From Lentzea cavernae (GTDB lineage: Bacteria; Actinomycetota; Actinomycetes; Mycobacteriales; Pseudonocardiaceae), in the NCBI RefSeq assembly GCF_014653695.1, contig NZ_BNAR01000011.1:62001-126000 (forward strand): a stretch of DNA of 64,000 nt, in the 5' to 3' direction. Below are positions 9,151 to 19,466 of this stretch, piece after piece. Within the stretch, counting starts at the first letter, position 1. Each line of letters opens with the position of its first letter. The notes beneath the pieces are model-generated. The model was not told the origin of the DNA. It worked only from the letters and a program-made list of their open reading frames with translations, and did no database searches. The translations under genes were made by a program, and so were the position numbers.

Positions 9151-9794
9151 CAGCCACCCGCCGGAGGGGTCTGACCGGCAGGTGGGTTCTGGCCGGCGGG
9201 CGGCTGCTGGCCGGCGGGCGGCTGCTGGCCGGCGGGCGGCTGCTGGCCGGCGGGCGGTTCCTGACCGGGCGGCGGCGCGGGCGTCTCCGGGGACGGCGGA
9301 GGCGGAGGCGTCGACTTGGTCGGCGCGCTCGGCTTGCCGAACTCCTCGATCGACCCGTCCGGGTTCTGCCGCAGCCGTGCCGGGTTCGTCGGCTCGACCA
9401 TGCCCATCTCGCTCGCGCGGCGGGACAGGTCGGTCGGCGACTCGAGCAACGCCACCTCGCGGCGCAGCTGCTCCATCTGCAACGTCAGCTTCTCGGCCTC
9501 CGCCCGTGCCTCCTGCAACCGGTAGGTGTCGGCGGCGGCCTGGGTGGAGAAGTACATGATCCCGGCGACGCCCGCGCCCAGCACGAGCATGACCAGCACG
9601 ACGAACGGGGCGTTGGACACGACCTTCTGCTGCGGGCTCGCGGTGCCGCCGCGCAGGTTCGACGCGCGCTGGGCCCGCCGCGCGTAGGCGCGCTCGGCGC
9701 CGGCGGAACGGCGCCGGGCCTTGTCCTTCTGCTCGGCCTTGTCCTTCGAGGGGTCGCGGGGCGACGGCCCGCCGACCCGTGCGGGTGCCGTCAC
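9150..9794 (-). CDS. FtsL-like septum protein with proline-rich repeat tail
   Basis: It lies where ftsL normally lies, between rsmH and ftsI, with GTGA and ATGA overlaps on both sides. Architecture fits FtsL: a charged cytoplasmic N-terminus of about 60 residues, a single membrane helix ([20 protein letters not shown], about 62-81), then a short coiled coil ([20 protein letters not shown]). FtsL bridges FtsQ/DivIC and FtsW/FtsI at the septum. At 214 residues it is longer than most FtsL because of a proline-rich extracellular tail ending in six hexapeptide repeats of the form xPPAGQ. Identity rests on position and topology, not sequence. Confidence 0.8.
   Translation of the reverse strand: MTAPARVGGPSPRDPSKDKAEQKDKARRRSAGAERAYARRAQRASNLRGGTASPQQKVVSNAPFVVLVMLVLGAGVAGIMYFSTQAAADTYRLQEARAEAEKLTLQMEQLRREVALLESPTDLSRRASEMGMVEPTNPARLRQNPDGSIEEFGKPSAPTKSTPPPPPSPETPAPPPGQEPPAGQQPPAGQQPPAGQQPPAGQNPPAGQTPPAGG
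9153..9260 (-). repeat. six 18-bp repeats coding for xPPAGQ in the FtsL-like tail
   Basis: Six in-frame 18-bp units encode [12 protein letters not shown] three times, NPPAGQ and TPPAGG at the extreme C-terminus. The three central units are nearly identical at DNA level, so copy number is likely to vary by slippage. The encoded tail would be an extended, disordered rod outside the membrane. Confidence 0.9.
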
Positions 9795-10744
9795 CTCGGT
9801 GCTCCGATCCGCTCGGCCGCGCGCAGGCGCACCGGCGCCGCACGCGGGTTGTCCTCGATCTCCTGCTCGTTCGCGAGCTCCGCGCCCTTGGTGAGCAGCT
9901 TGACCTCGGGCCCGTGGCCCGGCAGCTCGACCGGCAGGCCCGGCGGCGTCTTCGACTTCGCGAGCTCCGCGAGCGCCTGCTTCACCATCCGGTCCTCGAG
10001 GGACTGGTAGGACTCCACGACGATCCGCCCGCCGATGCCGAGCACGCCCAGCGCGGCCGGCAGCGCGAGCCGCAACGACTCCAGCTCGCCGTTGACCTCG
10101 ATCCGCAGCGCCTGGAACGTGCGCTTCGCCGGGTGCCCGCCGGTGCGCCGCGAGGCCGCGGGCACGACGGCGTAGAGCAGCTCGACGAGCCGGCCCGAGT
10201 TCGTGAACGGCTCCTTCTCGCGCTCCCGCAGCACCGCGGAGGCGATCTTGCCCGCGAACCGCTCCTCGCCGTAGGTGGAGAGGATCCGCGCGAGGTCGCC
10301 GTGCCCGTAGGTGTTGAGGACGTCCGCCGCCGTCATGCCGGTGCCCTTGGACATCCGCATGTCGAGCGGGGCGTCCTTCGAGTACGCGAACCCGCGCTCC
10401 TCCTCGTCGAGTTGCAACGAGGACACGCCGAGGTCCATCAGCACGCCGTCGACCTTCGAGAAACCGAGGTCCTCCACGGCTTCGTCGATGTGGTCGTAGG
10501 TGACGTTCACGAGGTGGACGCGGTCACCGTGACGGGCGAGGCGCTTGCCGGCCATCTCGATGGCCTGCGGGTCGCGGTCGAGCCCGATGAGCGTGAGTTC
10601 GGGGTGGGCGCTCAACAGCGCGTCGGAGTGGCCGCCCATGCCGAGGGTCGTGTCGACAACGATGGCAGGCTTGCCGTGCAGCGCTGGAGCGAAGAGTTCC
10701 AGGACGCGGTCCAGCAGCACCGGTACGTGCCGCGGCTGATCCAT
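9791..10744 (-). CDS. rsmH: 16S rRNA (cytosine-1402-N4)-methyltransferase RsmH (MraW)
   Basis: RsmH methylates N4 of C1402 in 16S rRNA using S-adenosylmethionine. The protein is 317 residues, with [13 protein letters not shown] at the N-terminus, the SAM-binding loop [14 protein letters not shown] near 31-44, the [11 protein letters not shown] acidic strand, and the family motif [15 protein letters not shown] near 104-118. It is the second gene of the dcw operon, 166 bases after mraZ, and overlaps the ftsL-like start by GTGA. Confidence 0.96.
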   Translation of the reverse strand: MDQPRHVPVLLDRVLELFAPALHGKPAIVVDTTLGMGGHSDALLSAHPELTLIGLDRDPQAIEMAGKRLARHGDRVHLVNVTYDHIDEAVEDLGFSKVDGVLMDLGVSSLQLDEEERGFAYSKDAPLDMRMSKGTGMTAADVLNTYGHGDLARILSTYGEERFAGKIASAVLREREKEPFTNSGRLVELLYAVVPAASRRTGGHPAKRTFQALRIEVNGELESLRLALPAALGVLGIGGRIVVESYQSLEDRMVKQALAELAKSKTPPGLPVELPGHGPEVKLLTKGAELANEQEIEDNPRAAPVRLRAAERIGAPR

Positions 10745-10910
10745 CGTCCCTCTGCTCCCCTGATGCGCGTTTCGGGTGACGTCAGGTCCCCGCCCGCCCG
10801 TCGAACCTGGCGCCGGGGAAGGTGCGCCAGGGCCGATACTCGAGCGGACCGAGGCCTCACGGCACCCGAATCGCGTTTGAACATCCGGCCTGTTGCTCGG
10901 CTGACCGCCA

Positions 10911-11342
10911 TCAGAAGACGCCCGGAATGACCTCCTCGCGAGCGGTGGCGTAGCCGTCCTCGTGCTCGTCGAGATAGGTCTGCCAGGCCGCCGCGTCCCA
11001 GATCTCCAACCTGGTGAACGCGCCGACGACCACGCACTCCTTGGTCAGCCCGGCATACCGGCGCAGTTCCGGTGCGATCAGGACGCGGCCCTGACCGTCC
11101 GGACGCTGCTCGTCCGTTCCTGCGAACAGATAACGCTGGTAGGCGCGTACGGCGTCGTTGGTGAACGGCGCCTCGGCGACCTTCCTCGCCATCTGCTCGA
11201 ACTCCGCCCGGGGGAACACGTACAGGCAGTGGTCCTGGCCCTTGGTGACCATGAGACCTCCCGCCAGTTCGTCCCGGAACTTCGCAGGCAGTGTCAGCCG
11301 ACCTTTGTCGTCCAGGCGCGGGTAGTGAGTGCCGAGGAACAT
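10911..11342 (-). CDS. mraZ: transcriptional regulator MraZ
   Basis: MraZ is the AbrB-fold DNA-binding regulator that represses the dcw operon it heads. The protein is 143 residues, the usual length, with two SpoVT-AbrB-like halves: [19 protein letters not shown] near the N-terminus and [17 protein letters not shown] in the middle. The DxKGRxxxP motif is clear in the first half and DxQGRVLIP-like in the second. The ATG follows GGAGG by 9 bases. Four GTGG repeats 55-89 bases upstream form its expected operator, so autoregulation is likely. Confidence 0.96.
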   Translation of the reverse strand: MFLGTHYPRLDDKGRLTLPAKFRDELAGGLMVTKGQDHCLYVFPRAEFEQMARKVAEAPFTNDAVRAYQRYLFAGTDEQRPDGQGRVLIAPELRRYAGLTKECVVVGAFTRLEIWDAAAWQTYLDEHEDGYATAREEVIPGVF

Positions 11343-11396
11343 CGGCGAACACCTCCCTTGCCGGGCGACGAGACCGGCAGTGGAGCCCCCGTCTGC

Positions 11397-11431
11397 CCCA
11401 CCGGCCGCCACAGTACCCCACTTTTCACCAC
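11397..11431 (-). promoter_or_regulatory. MraZ operator: four GTGG repeats at 10-bp spacing
   Basis: On the mraZ coding strand GTGGT, GTGGG, GTGGC and GTGGG occur with starts exactly 10 bases apart, at 11431, 11421, 11411 and 11401 going downstream. Characterised MraZ operators are direct TGGG-type repeats with 5-base spacers and one helical turn periodicity, which this matches. The repeats overlap the putative -10 and the spacer of the mraZ promoter, consistent with repression. Confidence 0.85.
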
Positions 11432-11437
11432 AGTCAA
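11410..11437 (-). promoter_or_regulatory. mraZ (dcw operon) promoter
   Basis: TTGACT (11437-11432) and TACTGT (11415-11410) on the coding strand are separated by 16 bases, a good housekeeping sigma match. The -10 would place transcription start about 60 bases before the mraZ ATG. The promoter is interleaved with the four GTGG repeats. Confidence 0.65.
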
Positions 11438-11748
11438 CGTTGAAACAGGTGTTTGCACACCATGTCGCAACCTGTTTTCCCAGGTAGACGCCGTGGGGCG
11501 CCCTGGGGGGACGGTGGGGGAAGTGGTCAGGCACCACCTTCGCGGGTGAGGGTTCTGCCCCGAATAAGCACTCGAACGGCCTAGAAATTTTGGCCAAAAC
11601 ATGCGGTTGGAACGCATCGGTGGGGGAAGGTGGAATGAGGTGGCGCGAACCCGATGTGGCCCGCAGGTGTAGGGCACTTAGCCGTGGTTTGACACACTGC
11701 GTGAAACGCTCACACGTCCGTGTTCCGGACACGGCTGCTGGAGGTTTA

Positions 11749-12795
<1,047 letters not shown>

Positions 12796-12797
12796 CG

Positions 12798-14063
12798 ATG
12801 CGCACCGCACTCTCCGGTCTGACCACACGCGGACGATGCTTGCTGGCCGCGGGGTTCGCCGCCGGAGTGTGCGCCGCTGTGCTGAACGAACGCGACCTGC
12901 TCAGGGTCGCGGCCTTCGTCATCGCGCTGCCGCTGCTGGCAGCGTGGCTCGCGACGAGGGCCCGGGTCGGCCTGCGCGCCGCCCGCTTCCTCGCGCCGAG
13001 CCGGGTGCCGGTCGGTGCCGCGTCCGAGGTGAAGCTCGACCTGCGCAGCACGGGCCGGCTGCCCACGGGCGGGCTCATGCTGGAGGACACCGTCCCGTAC
13101 GCCCTGGGCGCGCGGCCGCGGTTCCTGGTGGAGCGGCTGCCCCGCAACACGCCGACGACGTTGCGCTACCCGCTCAAGCCGGTGATGCGCGGGGTCCAGC
13201 AGGTCGGCCCGCTGATGGCGCGGATCACCGACCCGTTCGGGCTCGCCGAGTTCGACCGCGAACTCGCGGGCCGGTCGCGGCTGGTCGTGGTGCCCCGCGT
13301 CGTGCGGCTGGCGGGTCTGCCCGGTGGTTCGGGCATGGGCGCGGGCGACGACGGCTCGGTGCGCCTGCGGGCCGGTCAGGGTGAGGACGACGCGGTCGTG
13401 CGGCCGTACCGCCAGGGCGACGACCTGCGGAAGGTCCACTGGCGGTCGACCGCCCGGCGGGACGAGCTGATGGTGCGCGTCGAGGAACGCCCGTGGCGCG
13501 GCGGCACGACGGTGCTGCTCGACCACCGGGTCCACGCGCACCGCGGCAGCGGGCCGACGGCGTCCCTGGAGTGGGCCATCTCGTTCGCGGCGTCGATCTG
13601 CCTGCACCTGCACCACTTCGGCCACCAGGTCCGCCTGGTCGCCGAGGACGGGCGGGTGCTCGCGGGCGGGTCGTCCGACGGCGGCCACAGCGACCACGTG
13701 GTGCTCGACTCCCTCGCGGCGCTGCAGGGCTCGCACCGCCGTGAGCTCAGCGGCGGGATGGACCCCGGCGCGGGCCAGGAGGTCATCGCGGTGCTCGGCG
13801 GACTGTCGCCTGCGTCCGCGGAGGAACTGGTCCGGTACCGGCCGCGCGGCACGCGCAGCCTGGCCGTGTTGCTGGACGTGAACGCGTGGTCGGGCGGCAC
13901 CGACGCCGCCGCTCCGGAACCCGAGGACGCCCGGCGGTTGCTGAGCGGCGCGGGCTGGGGCGTGGCGATCGCGAAGCCGTCCGCCTCGATGCAGCAGGTG
14001 TGGCAGGAGTTGTGCGCCTCGGCGGGGACCCGGGGTTCGTCGTTCCGCTCGGAGGTGGGCTGA
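12798..14063 (+). CDS. DUF58 domain protein (MoxR partner)
   Basis: The protein is 421 residues with two hydrophobic segments near the N-terminus (about 10-50) and a later von Willebrand A-like domain. The DUF58 signature YRQGDDLRKVHWRSTARR lies around residues 202-220 and is followed by LMVRVEERPW. Proteins of this family are encoded beside moxR and a transglutaminase in many actinobacteria. The operon is thought to act at the cell envelope; the biochemical function is not established. It ends one base before the next ATG. Confidence 0.9.
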   Translation: MRTALSGLTTRGRCLLAAGFAAGVCAAVLNERDLLRVAAFVIALPLLAAWLATRARVGLRAARFLAPSRVPVGAASEVKLDLRSTGRLPTGGLMLEDTVPYALGARPRFLVERLPRNTPTTLRYPLKPVMRGVQQVGPLMARITDPFGLAEFDRELAGRSRLVVVPRVVRLAGLPGGSGMGAGDDGSVRLRAGQGEDDAVVRPYRQGDDLRKVHWRSTARRDELMVRVEERPWRGGTTVLLDHRVHAHRGSGPTASLEWAISFAASICLHLHHFGHQVRLVAEDGRVLAGGSSDGGHSDHVVLDSLAALQGSHRRELSGGMDPGAGQEVIAVLGGLSPASAEELVRYRPRGTRSLAVLLDVNAWSGGTDAAAPEPEDARRLLSGAGWGVAIAKPSASMQQVWQELCASAGTRGSSFRSEVG

Positions 14064-14064
14064 G

Positions 14065-16539
14065 ATGGGGACCCGTTCCGCTCCCGCGAGGAACGCGGAG
14101 CCCGAGTGGTTCACGTCGGCGACGCCGTGGATCGCCGCGCTGGCCGTGCTCTGCGCCTCCACCGCGCTGTCCGGTGTGATCGAGGGCGACCTGTGGCTCG
14201 TGCGCATCGGCGTGGTGATCGTCGCGATCACCGTGACCGGCGCGTTCCTGCGCGCGACCCGGCTGACCCCGCCGCTGGTCGCGATCGCCCAGGTGGTCGT
14301 GCTGTTGTGCCTGCTCACGGCGTTGCACACGCGGTCGGGCATCTTCCTGTTCATCCCCGGTCCCGAAGCGCTGGGCGAACTCGGCGACGTGCTCGCGGAG
14401 TCCGTCGCGCAGGTGCAGACCGGGGTGCCGCCGGTGCACGCGTCACCGGCGATCCAGGCGCTCGTGGTGTTGGCGATCGGCCTGGTCGCGGTGCTGGTCG
14501 ACACGCTCGCGGTGGCCGCGGCGGCTCCGGCGGCGTCCGGGCTGGTGCTGCTGTGCGTGTTCGCGGTGCCCGCGTCGCTGGCCGACGAGATGCTGCCGTT
14601 CTGGACGTTCATCCTCGGCGCGGCGGCGTTCGCGATGCTGCTCGCGGTCGACGGCCAGCACCGGCACGAGGCGTGGCGCGGCAGGCTCGGCTCCGGGTCG
14701 GCGAGCGGGTCCGGCGGGTCCGCGACCTCGGTGGCGGCGATCGCGATGGTGATCGCGCTGGTGGTCGGCGCGGGCTTCACGCTCGTCGGCACCGTCGGCA
14801 GGCTGCCCGGCAGCGGCGTCGGCGGTGGCGGCAAGGGCGGTATCGGGCTGAGCGAGATGACGTCGCTGCGCGGCATGCTCGACCGCGGCAGGACCGCCGA
14901 GGTGTTCTACGTGCGCGGTATGGAGGACGCGGCCTACATGCGGGCGTCGACGCTCGCCGAGTACGTGCCGAACAAGGGCTGGGTGCGCGGCAGTCCTCCC
15001 GGCGGCCAGCCCGCGCGCGGTGAGCTTCCGCCCCAGCCCGGCGACCGCGGCGAGGGCAAGACCACCCGCATCAACGTCGAACCGCGTGACTGGCGGAGCT
15101 TCTGGCTGCCGACCTACGGCGCCGTCCGCCGCATCGACACCCCGGACGACGACTACCAGTTCGACTCGAAGAAGGGCGTGATCTACACCCAGCGCGAGCG
15201 CGAACCGGACTCCTACGAGATCGACACGGTGATGTCGACGCCGACGAAGCAGGCGCTGCGGCTGGCGCCGACCCAGGCGAACGCGGTCGACCGCGAGTAC
15301 TACAAGTTCGACGGGGTCGAGCAGGAGGTCGTGGACCTCGCGAAGAAGGTCGTCGAGGGCGCCACCAACGACTTCGACAAGGCGGCGAAGCTCTCCGAGT
15401 TCTTCAACAGCCCCACCAGCGACTTCAAGTACGAGCTCAGGACGCAGGGCGACGTCACGAGGGACGCGCTGACCGACTTCGTGCTCAGGAGCAAGGTCGG
15501 CTACTGCGAGCAGTACGCGTCCGCGATGGCCGTGATGGCCCGCGTGGTGGGCCTGCCCTCACGCGTGGCGATCGGTTTCACCGCCGGTGTCATGTCCGCG
15601 GACAACTCCTACCGCGTGATCAGCACCGACGACGCGCACGCGTGGGTCGAGATCTTCTTCCCGAACTTCGGCTGGATGACCTTCGACCCGACCCCGATCT
15701 CCGACGGGCGGGGCATCCAGCCGCCGTACCTGCGCGAGACGGCGCCGGGCCAGGAGGAGGTGCCGACCGCCGAGACGACGACGGAGTCGGCGGCGCCGTC
15801 CGCGTCCGGCTCCGCCCAGGCCTCGGCCTCGCCCGACGGCGAGGACGGTGACCAGGGGCTGCCGCAGGCGAGTGCCGAGAGCACGCCGTCGTGGCACCTG
15901 TGGGCGCTGGGAGTGGTCCTGCTGCTCGCGGCGCTGTTGTCGATCTTCCTGGTGCTGGCCCTGCTCGGCGTGATCGGCGCGGGCCTGATGGGCGTGTCGT
16001 GGGCGCGCAAGCTGCTGGTGCCGGCCGCGGCCGGGCTGTGGCTGATAGGCGTGGGGCTCGCGGCCGCGTTGCTGTCGTGGTGGCTCGCGGTGCTGCTCGT
16101 GCTCGCCGGGCTCCTGTTCACACCGATGCTCGTGCGTGCCGTACGACGGCGCAACCACCTGCACGCGGTGACGGCATTGGGTCCCGGAGCGGCTTCGGCG
16201 GCCTGGAGCGAGCTCATGGCGGAGTCGATCGACCGCGGCGCGCCGGTGCCCGCCGCCGAGACGATCAGGATCGCCGCCCGCCGGTTGGCGCGGGAGCACA
16301 ACCTCGACGACGCGGGCAAGGACGGCCTGCGCACGGTGATCGGGGCGATCGAGCGGTCCTGGTACAGCCCGAACCCGGCCGCCGACCCGGCGTTGCCCGG
16401 CGCGCTGGCCGCGGTGCGGCAGTCGCTGCGGCAGAACGCCCCGCTGTCGGTGCGGGCGAAGCTGTTCCCGAAGTCGGTGCTGAAGCCGGCGCCCGCGCCG
16501 GTGGCCGACGCGCCCGACCGGGAGCCCGTCGGGGTGTAG
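14065..16539 (+). CDS. TgpA-type membrane transglutaminase-like protein with DUF4129 tail
   Basis: The protein is 824 residues. A block of about six to seven membrane helices (residues 20-260, DUF3488/TgpA N-type) is followed by an extracytoplasmic transglutaminase-like domain with a complete triad: Cys481 in GYCEQYASAM, His525 in DDAHAWVEIF and Asp541 in TFDPTP. A Ser/Ala-rich linker follows (about 565-610), then two further helices and a C-terminal DUF4129-like cytoplasmic segment. It may crosslink or cleave envelope proteins; the substrate is unknown. Its ATG follows GGAGG. The operon ends at a strong hairpin. Confidence 0.92.
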   Translation: MGTRSAPARNAEPEWFTSATPWIAALAVLCASTALSGVIEGDLWLVRIGVVIVAITVTGAFLRATRLTPPLVAIAQVVVLLCLLTALHTRSGIFLFIPGPEALGELGDVLAESVAQVQTGVPPVHASPAIQALVVLAIGLVAVLVDTLAVAAAAPAASGLVLLCVFAVPASLADEMLPFWTFILGAAAFAMLLAVDGQHRHEAWRGRLGSGSASGSGGSATSVAAIAMVIALVVGAGFTLVGTVGRLPGSGVGGGGKGGIGLSEMTSLRGMLDRGRTAEVFYVRGMEDAAYMRASTLAEYVPNKGWVRGSPPGGQPARGELPPQPGDRGEGKTTRINVEPRDWRSFWLPTYGAVRRIDTPDDDYQFDSKKGVIYTQREREPDSYEIDTVMSTPTKQALRLAPTQANAVDREYYKFDGVEQEVVDLAKKVVEGATNDFDKAAKLSEFFNSPTSDFKYELRTQGDVTRDALTDFVLRSKVGYCEQYASAMAVMARVVGLPSRVAIGFTAGVMSADNSYRVISTDDAHAWVEIFFPNFGWMTFDPTPISDGRGIQPPYLRETAPGQEEVPTAETTTESAAPSASGSAQASASPDGEDGDQGLPQASAESTPSWHLWALGVVLLLAALLSIFLVLALLGVIGAGLMGVSWARKLLVPAAAGLWLIGVGLAAALLSWWLAVLLVLAGLLFTPMLVRAVRRRNHLHAVTALGPGAASAAWSELMAESIDRGAPVPAAETIRIAARRLAREHNLDDAGKDGLRTVIGAIERSWYSPNPAADPALPGALAAVRQSLRQNAPLSVRAKLFPKSVLKPAPAPVADAPDREPVGV

Positions 16540-16551
16540 CTGTTCGTCGGA

Positions 16552-16597
16552 CGAAGCGAAGGGCCCGCCCCCTCTCGGGGGCGGGCCCTTCGCTTCG
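16552..16597. terminator. bidirectional terminator, perfect 21-bp stem
   Basis: Left arm 16552-16572 and right arm 16577-16597 pair perfectly over 21 bases, with a TCTC loop. It lies between the convergent transglutaminase and DUF3040 genes and can serve both. Confidence 0.9.
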
Positions 16598-16615
16598 AAG
16601 CTTGTTCGGTGGGGC

Positions 16616-17011
16616 TTACTGCTCTTCGTCGAAGCGACGGCGGAAGCGCTCTTCCATCCGTTCGGAGAACGAGCTGCGGCTGCGCGCTGGCTTGCCGTCC
16701 TCCTGCGCTCCCTCGGCGACCTGGTCACCGCGACGCAACGTCGTCAGGGTGATGAGCGCACCGAAGAACATGAGCAGGAAGCCGAAGACGCTCACCACGG
16801 GGATGCTGGCGATCGAGAGCGCCGGCAGCATCACTCCGGTGATGAGCGCGGCAACGCCGACGACGAACAACACGATGCCTTGTACGCGGCGCCGCTTGGA
16901 CGGCCGCCGCAACTTGGCGCCTCGTACGGTGGATGCGAACTTCGGGTCCTCGGCGTAGAGCGCGCGCTCGATCTGGTCGAGCAGTCGCTGCTCGTGCTCG
17001 GAGAGTGGCAT
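16616..17011 (-). CDS. DUF3040 membrane protein
   Basis: This 131-residue protein is typical of DUF3040, a family almost confined to actinobacteria: the N-terminus MPLSEHEQRLLDQIERAL is followed by FASTVRGAK, a basic stretch (RRPSKRRRVQG) and two membrane helices (about 48-70 and 75-95), then a charged cytoplasmic tail. GGAGGAGG precedes the ATG. In related genomes the gene commonly lies near mraZ. Function is unknown. Confidence 0.88.
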   Translation of the reverse strand: MPLSEHEQRLLDQIERALYAEDPKFASTVRGAKLRRPSKRRRVQGIVLFVVGVAALITGVMLPALSIASIPVVSVFGFLLMFFGALITLTTLRRGDQVAEGAQEDGKPARSRSSFSERMEERFRRRFDEEQ

Positions 17012-17293
17012 CGTTCCTCCTCCGGCACAGCGGTCGCGGGCGCCGGGTGTTTTCGGTTTCCGCCGAACCCGGCGGACGACCCACCCTGGGGACGTCACCT
17101 TCCAGGATACGATCCGCGCGCCCCGGCGACTAGCCAGTCGGCATTCTCATACGGTCTGTTCTGTCACCATCATCCTCCTGGGGCAGTGGTGAGGCCTTCG
17201 TGAGGCTCCTTCCGGCCCCTTGTGGCCTTGCGTTCACATGCAGTTCGGCTGCGGGCCTTGCCCGGGAAAGCCCCGCTTGCTCGGATCGGTCGC

Positions 17294-17800
17294 ATGACCG
17301 AACTCATCGTCAACGGCGCCGCCGAGCAGGGCCTGACCGGCTGGCTCGTCGTCGCCGGCACCCCCGTGGCGCTGCGGTACGACACCGGCCAGGGGTATCC
17401 GGGGCCGGCTGATCCAGGCCCGCCGCAGCGCGGTTCGTCGTTCTTCGGCGGCGGCGGCACACCACTGAGCACGCTGCGACAGAGCGTGACGTTGCCCCGC
17501 CGATCGTCTCAGTTCGCGGTGTCCGCGTGGCTCGGCGGCTACGCCTCGCAACAGGACGGCGCTCGACTCTCGGTCGAGTTCCTCGACGCGGGCGGCACGC
17601 CACGCGGTCTGGTGGTGCTCGGACCGGTGACCGCGGAGGAGCGCTCGGGCCGCACGGGCCTGCTGGAGCGGTCCGCCACGGGCACCGTGCCGCCGGGCAG
17701 CCGCACCGCCGTGGTGACGCTGCAGATGACCCGATCCGGTGGTGGCACGTCGAACGACGGCTACGCCGACAACATCTCGTTCACGGTCGGAGGCCGCTGA
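17294..17800 (+). CDS. hypothetical beta-sandwich (carbohydrate-binding-like) protein
   Basis: The protein is 168 residues with no signal peptide and an alternating pattern typical of a jelly-roll carbohydrate-binding module: LIVNGAAEQGLTGWLV at the start, SQFAVSAWLGGYASQQDGA and VEFLDAGGTPRGL in the middle, and DGYADNISFTV at the end. It overlaps the phoD start (TGATG), so the two are co-translated. The context suggests a role with the secreted phosphatase, but no known function is recognised. Without a signal peptide it might stay in the cytoplasm, or the true start may lie elsewhere. Confidence 0.7.
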   Translation: MTELIVNGAAEQGLTGWLVVAGTPVALRYDTGQGYPGPADPGPPQRGSSFFGGGGTPLSTLRQSVTLPRRSSQFAVSAWLGGYASQQDGARLSVEFLDAGGTPRGLVVLGPVTAEERSGRTGLLERSATGTVPPGSRTAVVTLQMTRSGGGTSNDGYADNISFTVGGR

Positions 17801-19338
17801 TGCTGAACCGACGTGATCTCCTGCGCGCCGCGGCCGCCGCCGGCGCTCTCGGCACCGTGTGGCCGCTGTCCGCGGGCCTGTCCCCCGCCGAAGCCCACGC
17901 GGCCGCCCTGGACCTCGGAGCGTCCTGGGACGCGGCACCCTTCTGCCTCGGCGTCGGATCCGGGGACCCGTTGCCGGACAGCGTGGTCCTGTGGACCCGG
18001 CTCGCCCCCGAACCCCTGGCCTTCGAACAACCGCTGCCCGAGATCGTCGAGGTCGAGTGGTCCGTCGCCACCGACCGCACCATGCGCTCGCGCGTCGCCG
18101 GCGGAACCGTCGCGGCGTCCGTCCTGCTGGGGCACAGCGTGCACGTGCCCGTGCACGGACTACGTCCCGGCCGCACCTACTACTACCAGTTCTCGGCCCT
18201 GGGCAAGCGTTCCCGCGTCGGCCGCACCCGCACCGCCCCCGTCGGCCCGGTGCCGAAGGTGCGCTTCGCGACGGCGAACTGCCAGGCGTTCCACGACGGC
18301 TTCTACGCGGCCCACCGCGGGATCGCCGCCGAGAACCTCGACTTCGTCGTGCACCTGGGCGACTACATCTACGAGCACGGCCAGGTCGGCGGCGCACACG
18401 TGCGCGACCACGAGGGCCCCGCCGTGCTGTCCCTCGCGGACTACCGCCGCCGCCACGCCCTGTACAAGGGCGACCCGTCACTACGCGACGCCCACGCCGC
18501 CCACCCCTTCTACCTGACGTGGGACGACCACGAGGTCGTGAACGACTACAGCGGCACCGAGGGCTCCGCCCCCTTCGTCAAACGCCGCGCCGCCGCCTAC
18601 CAGGCCTGGTACGAACACCTCCCGATCCGCTCTGGGAGCGCTCTCGAGCCCCAGATCCACCGCCGCCGCCAGTGGGGTTCGCTGCTCGACCTGACAGTGC
18701 TCGACCTCCGCCAGTTCCGCTCCGCGCAGAACCTCGCCGACGGCACGATCCTCGGCGCCTCCCAGAAGCAGTGGCTGCTGGACGGCATCTCGGGCGCCCG
18801 CGAGGCGTGGCAGGTGTGGATCAACTCGATCATGCTCTCCCAACTCGCCCGCCAGGGCGGCGGCTACTACTTCACCGACCAGTGGGACGGCTTCCTCGCC
18901 GAACGCCGCGAGGTGCTCGGCCACGTGGCCTCTTCGGGCTTGAAGGACCTCGTCGTCCTGACCGGCGACTGGCACTCCGCTTTCGTGGACGACATCAGGC
19001 CCGACTTCGACGACCTCTCCTCTCCGGTGATCGGGACCGAGTTCACCGCGCACTCGGTCACCTCCGGCGCCTACTCGCCGGAGTGGAACGCGGTCAACGG
19101 CCCCGTGATGGGGGCGGCGAACCCGCACCTGAAGTACTTCGAGGGCAACAGGTACGGCTACGACGTGTACGAGGTGACGCCGGAGCGGTTCACCACGCAC
19201 ATGAAGGTGATCGGGGATCGGCGGGACGCCGCGTCGCCGGTGTCGACGCTGACGACGTTCCACGTCGACCGGGGGAAGGCTGGGAGTTACGAGGACCTGG
19301 GGACGGTGGGGTCTGCGGCGCAGTACCGGCGGGCTTAG
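17800..19338 (+). CDS. phoD: secreted PhoD-type alkaline phosphatase/phosphodiesterase
   Basis: PhoD enzymes hydrolyse phosphomonoesters and diesters outside the cell. The protein is 512 residues with a twin-arginine signal (NRRDLLRAAAAAG, then a hydrophobic stretch ending AEAHA). A PhoD N-terminal domain (FCLGVGSGDPLPDSVVLWTR) precedes the metallophosphatase domain with ATANCQ, DFVVHLGDYIYEHG, TWDDHEVVNDY and VVLTGDWHSAF. These supply the iron/calcium ligands of the family. Tat export fits cofactor loading before secretion. Probably phosphate regulated, though I saw no clear PHO box. Confidence 0.93.
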   Translation: MLNRRDLLRAAAAAGALGTVWPLSAGLSPAEAHAAALDLGASWDAAPFCLGVGSGDPLPDSVVLWTRLAPEPLAFEQPLPEIVEVEWSVATDRTMRSRVAGGTVAASVLLGHSVHVPVHGLRPGRTYYYQFSALGKRSRVGRTRTAPVGPVPKVRFATANCQAFHDGFYAAHRGIAAENLDFVVHLGDYIYEHGQVGGAHVRDHEGPAVLSLADYRRRHALYKGDPSLRDAHAAHPFYLTWDDHEVVNDYSGTEGSAPFVKRRAAAYQAWYEHLPIRSGSALEPQIHRRRQWGSLLDLTVLDLRQFRSAQNLADGTILGASQKQWLLDGISGAREAWQVWINSIMLSQLARQGGGYYFTDQWDGFLAERREVLGHVASSGLKDLVVLTGDWHSAFVDDIRPDFDDLSSPVIGTEFTAHSVTSGAYSPEWNAVNGPVMGAANPHLKYFEGNRYGYDVYEVTPERFTTHMKVIGDRRDAASPVSTLTTFHVDRGKAGSYEDLGTVGSAAQYRRA

Positions 19339-19466
19339 GGGGTGCCGGACCCGCTGACCGCGTTGGGTTGTGGGGGCTTCTGGGTGCTGTTCGGGCTGGA
19401 CGGTGAGGGCCTCCACTCCCTGCGGGTCGGCGGGTCGGCGTGTCGGCGGGTCGGCGGGTCGGCGGT

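Larger units (their letters stand above)
11343..11748. other. divergent intergenic region between mraZ and moxR
   Basis: No gene is seen in this stretch of about 400 bases. It holds the mraZ promoter and GTGG operator repeats (11397-11437). An imperfect palindrome around AAATTT lies near 11580-11597. A lone TTGACA at 11689-11694 may be a -35 box for moxR but has no good -10. A small hairpin (CCGTGT/ACACGG, 11718-11734) lies just before the moxR ribosome site. Confidence 0.6.

Noticed and set aside
5392-9174. A 1260-residue plus-strand open frame opposite ftsI
   Set aside because: It has extreme Arg/Leu/Gly/Val bias, crosses the antisense of several real genes and shows no domain. It is a high-GC shadow frame.
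11689-11717. Promoter for moxR from TTGACA
   Set aside because: No -10-like hexamer at an acceptable distance; kept only as a remark.
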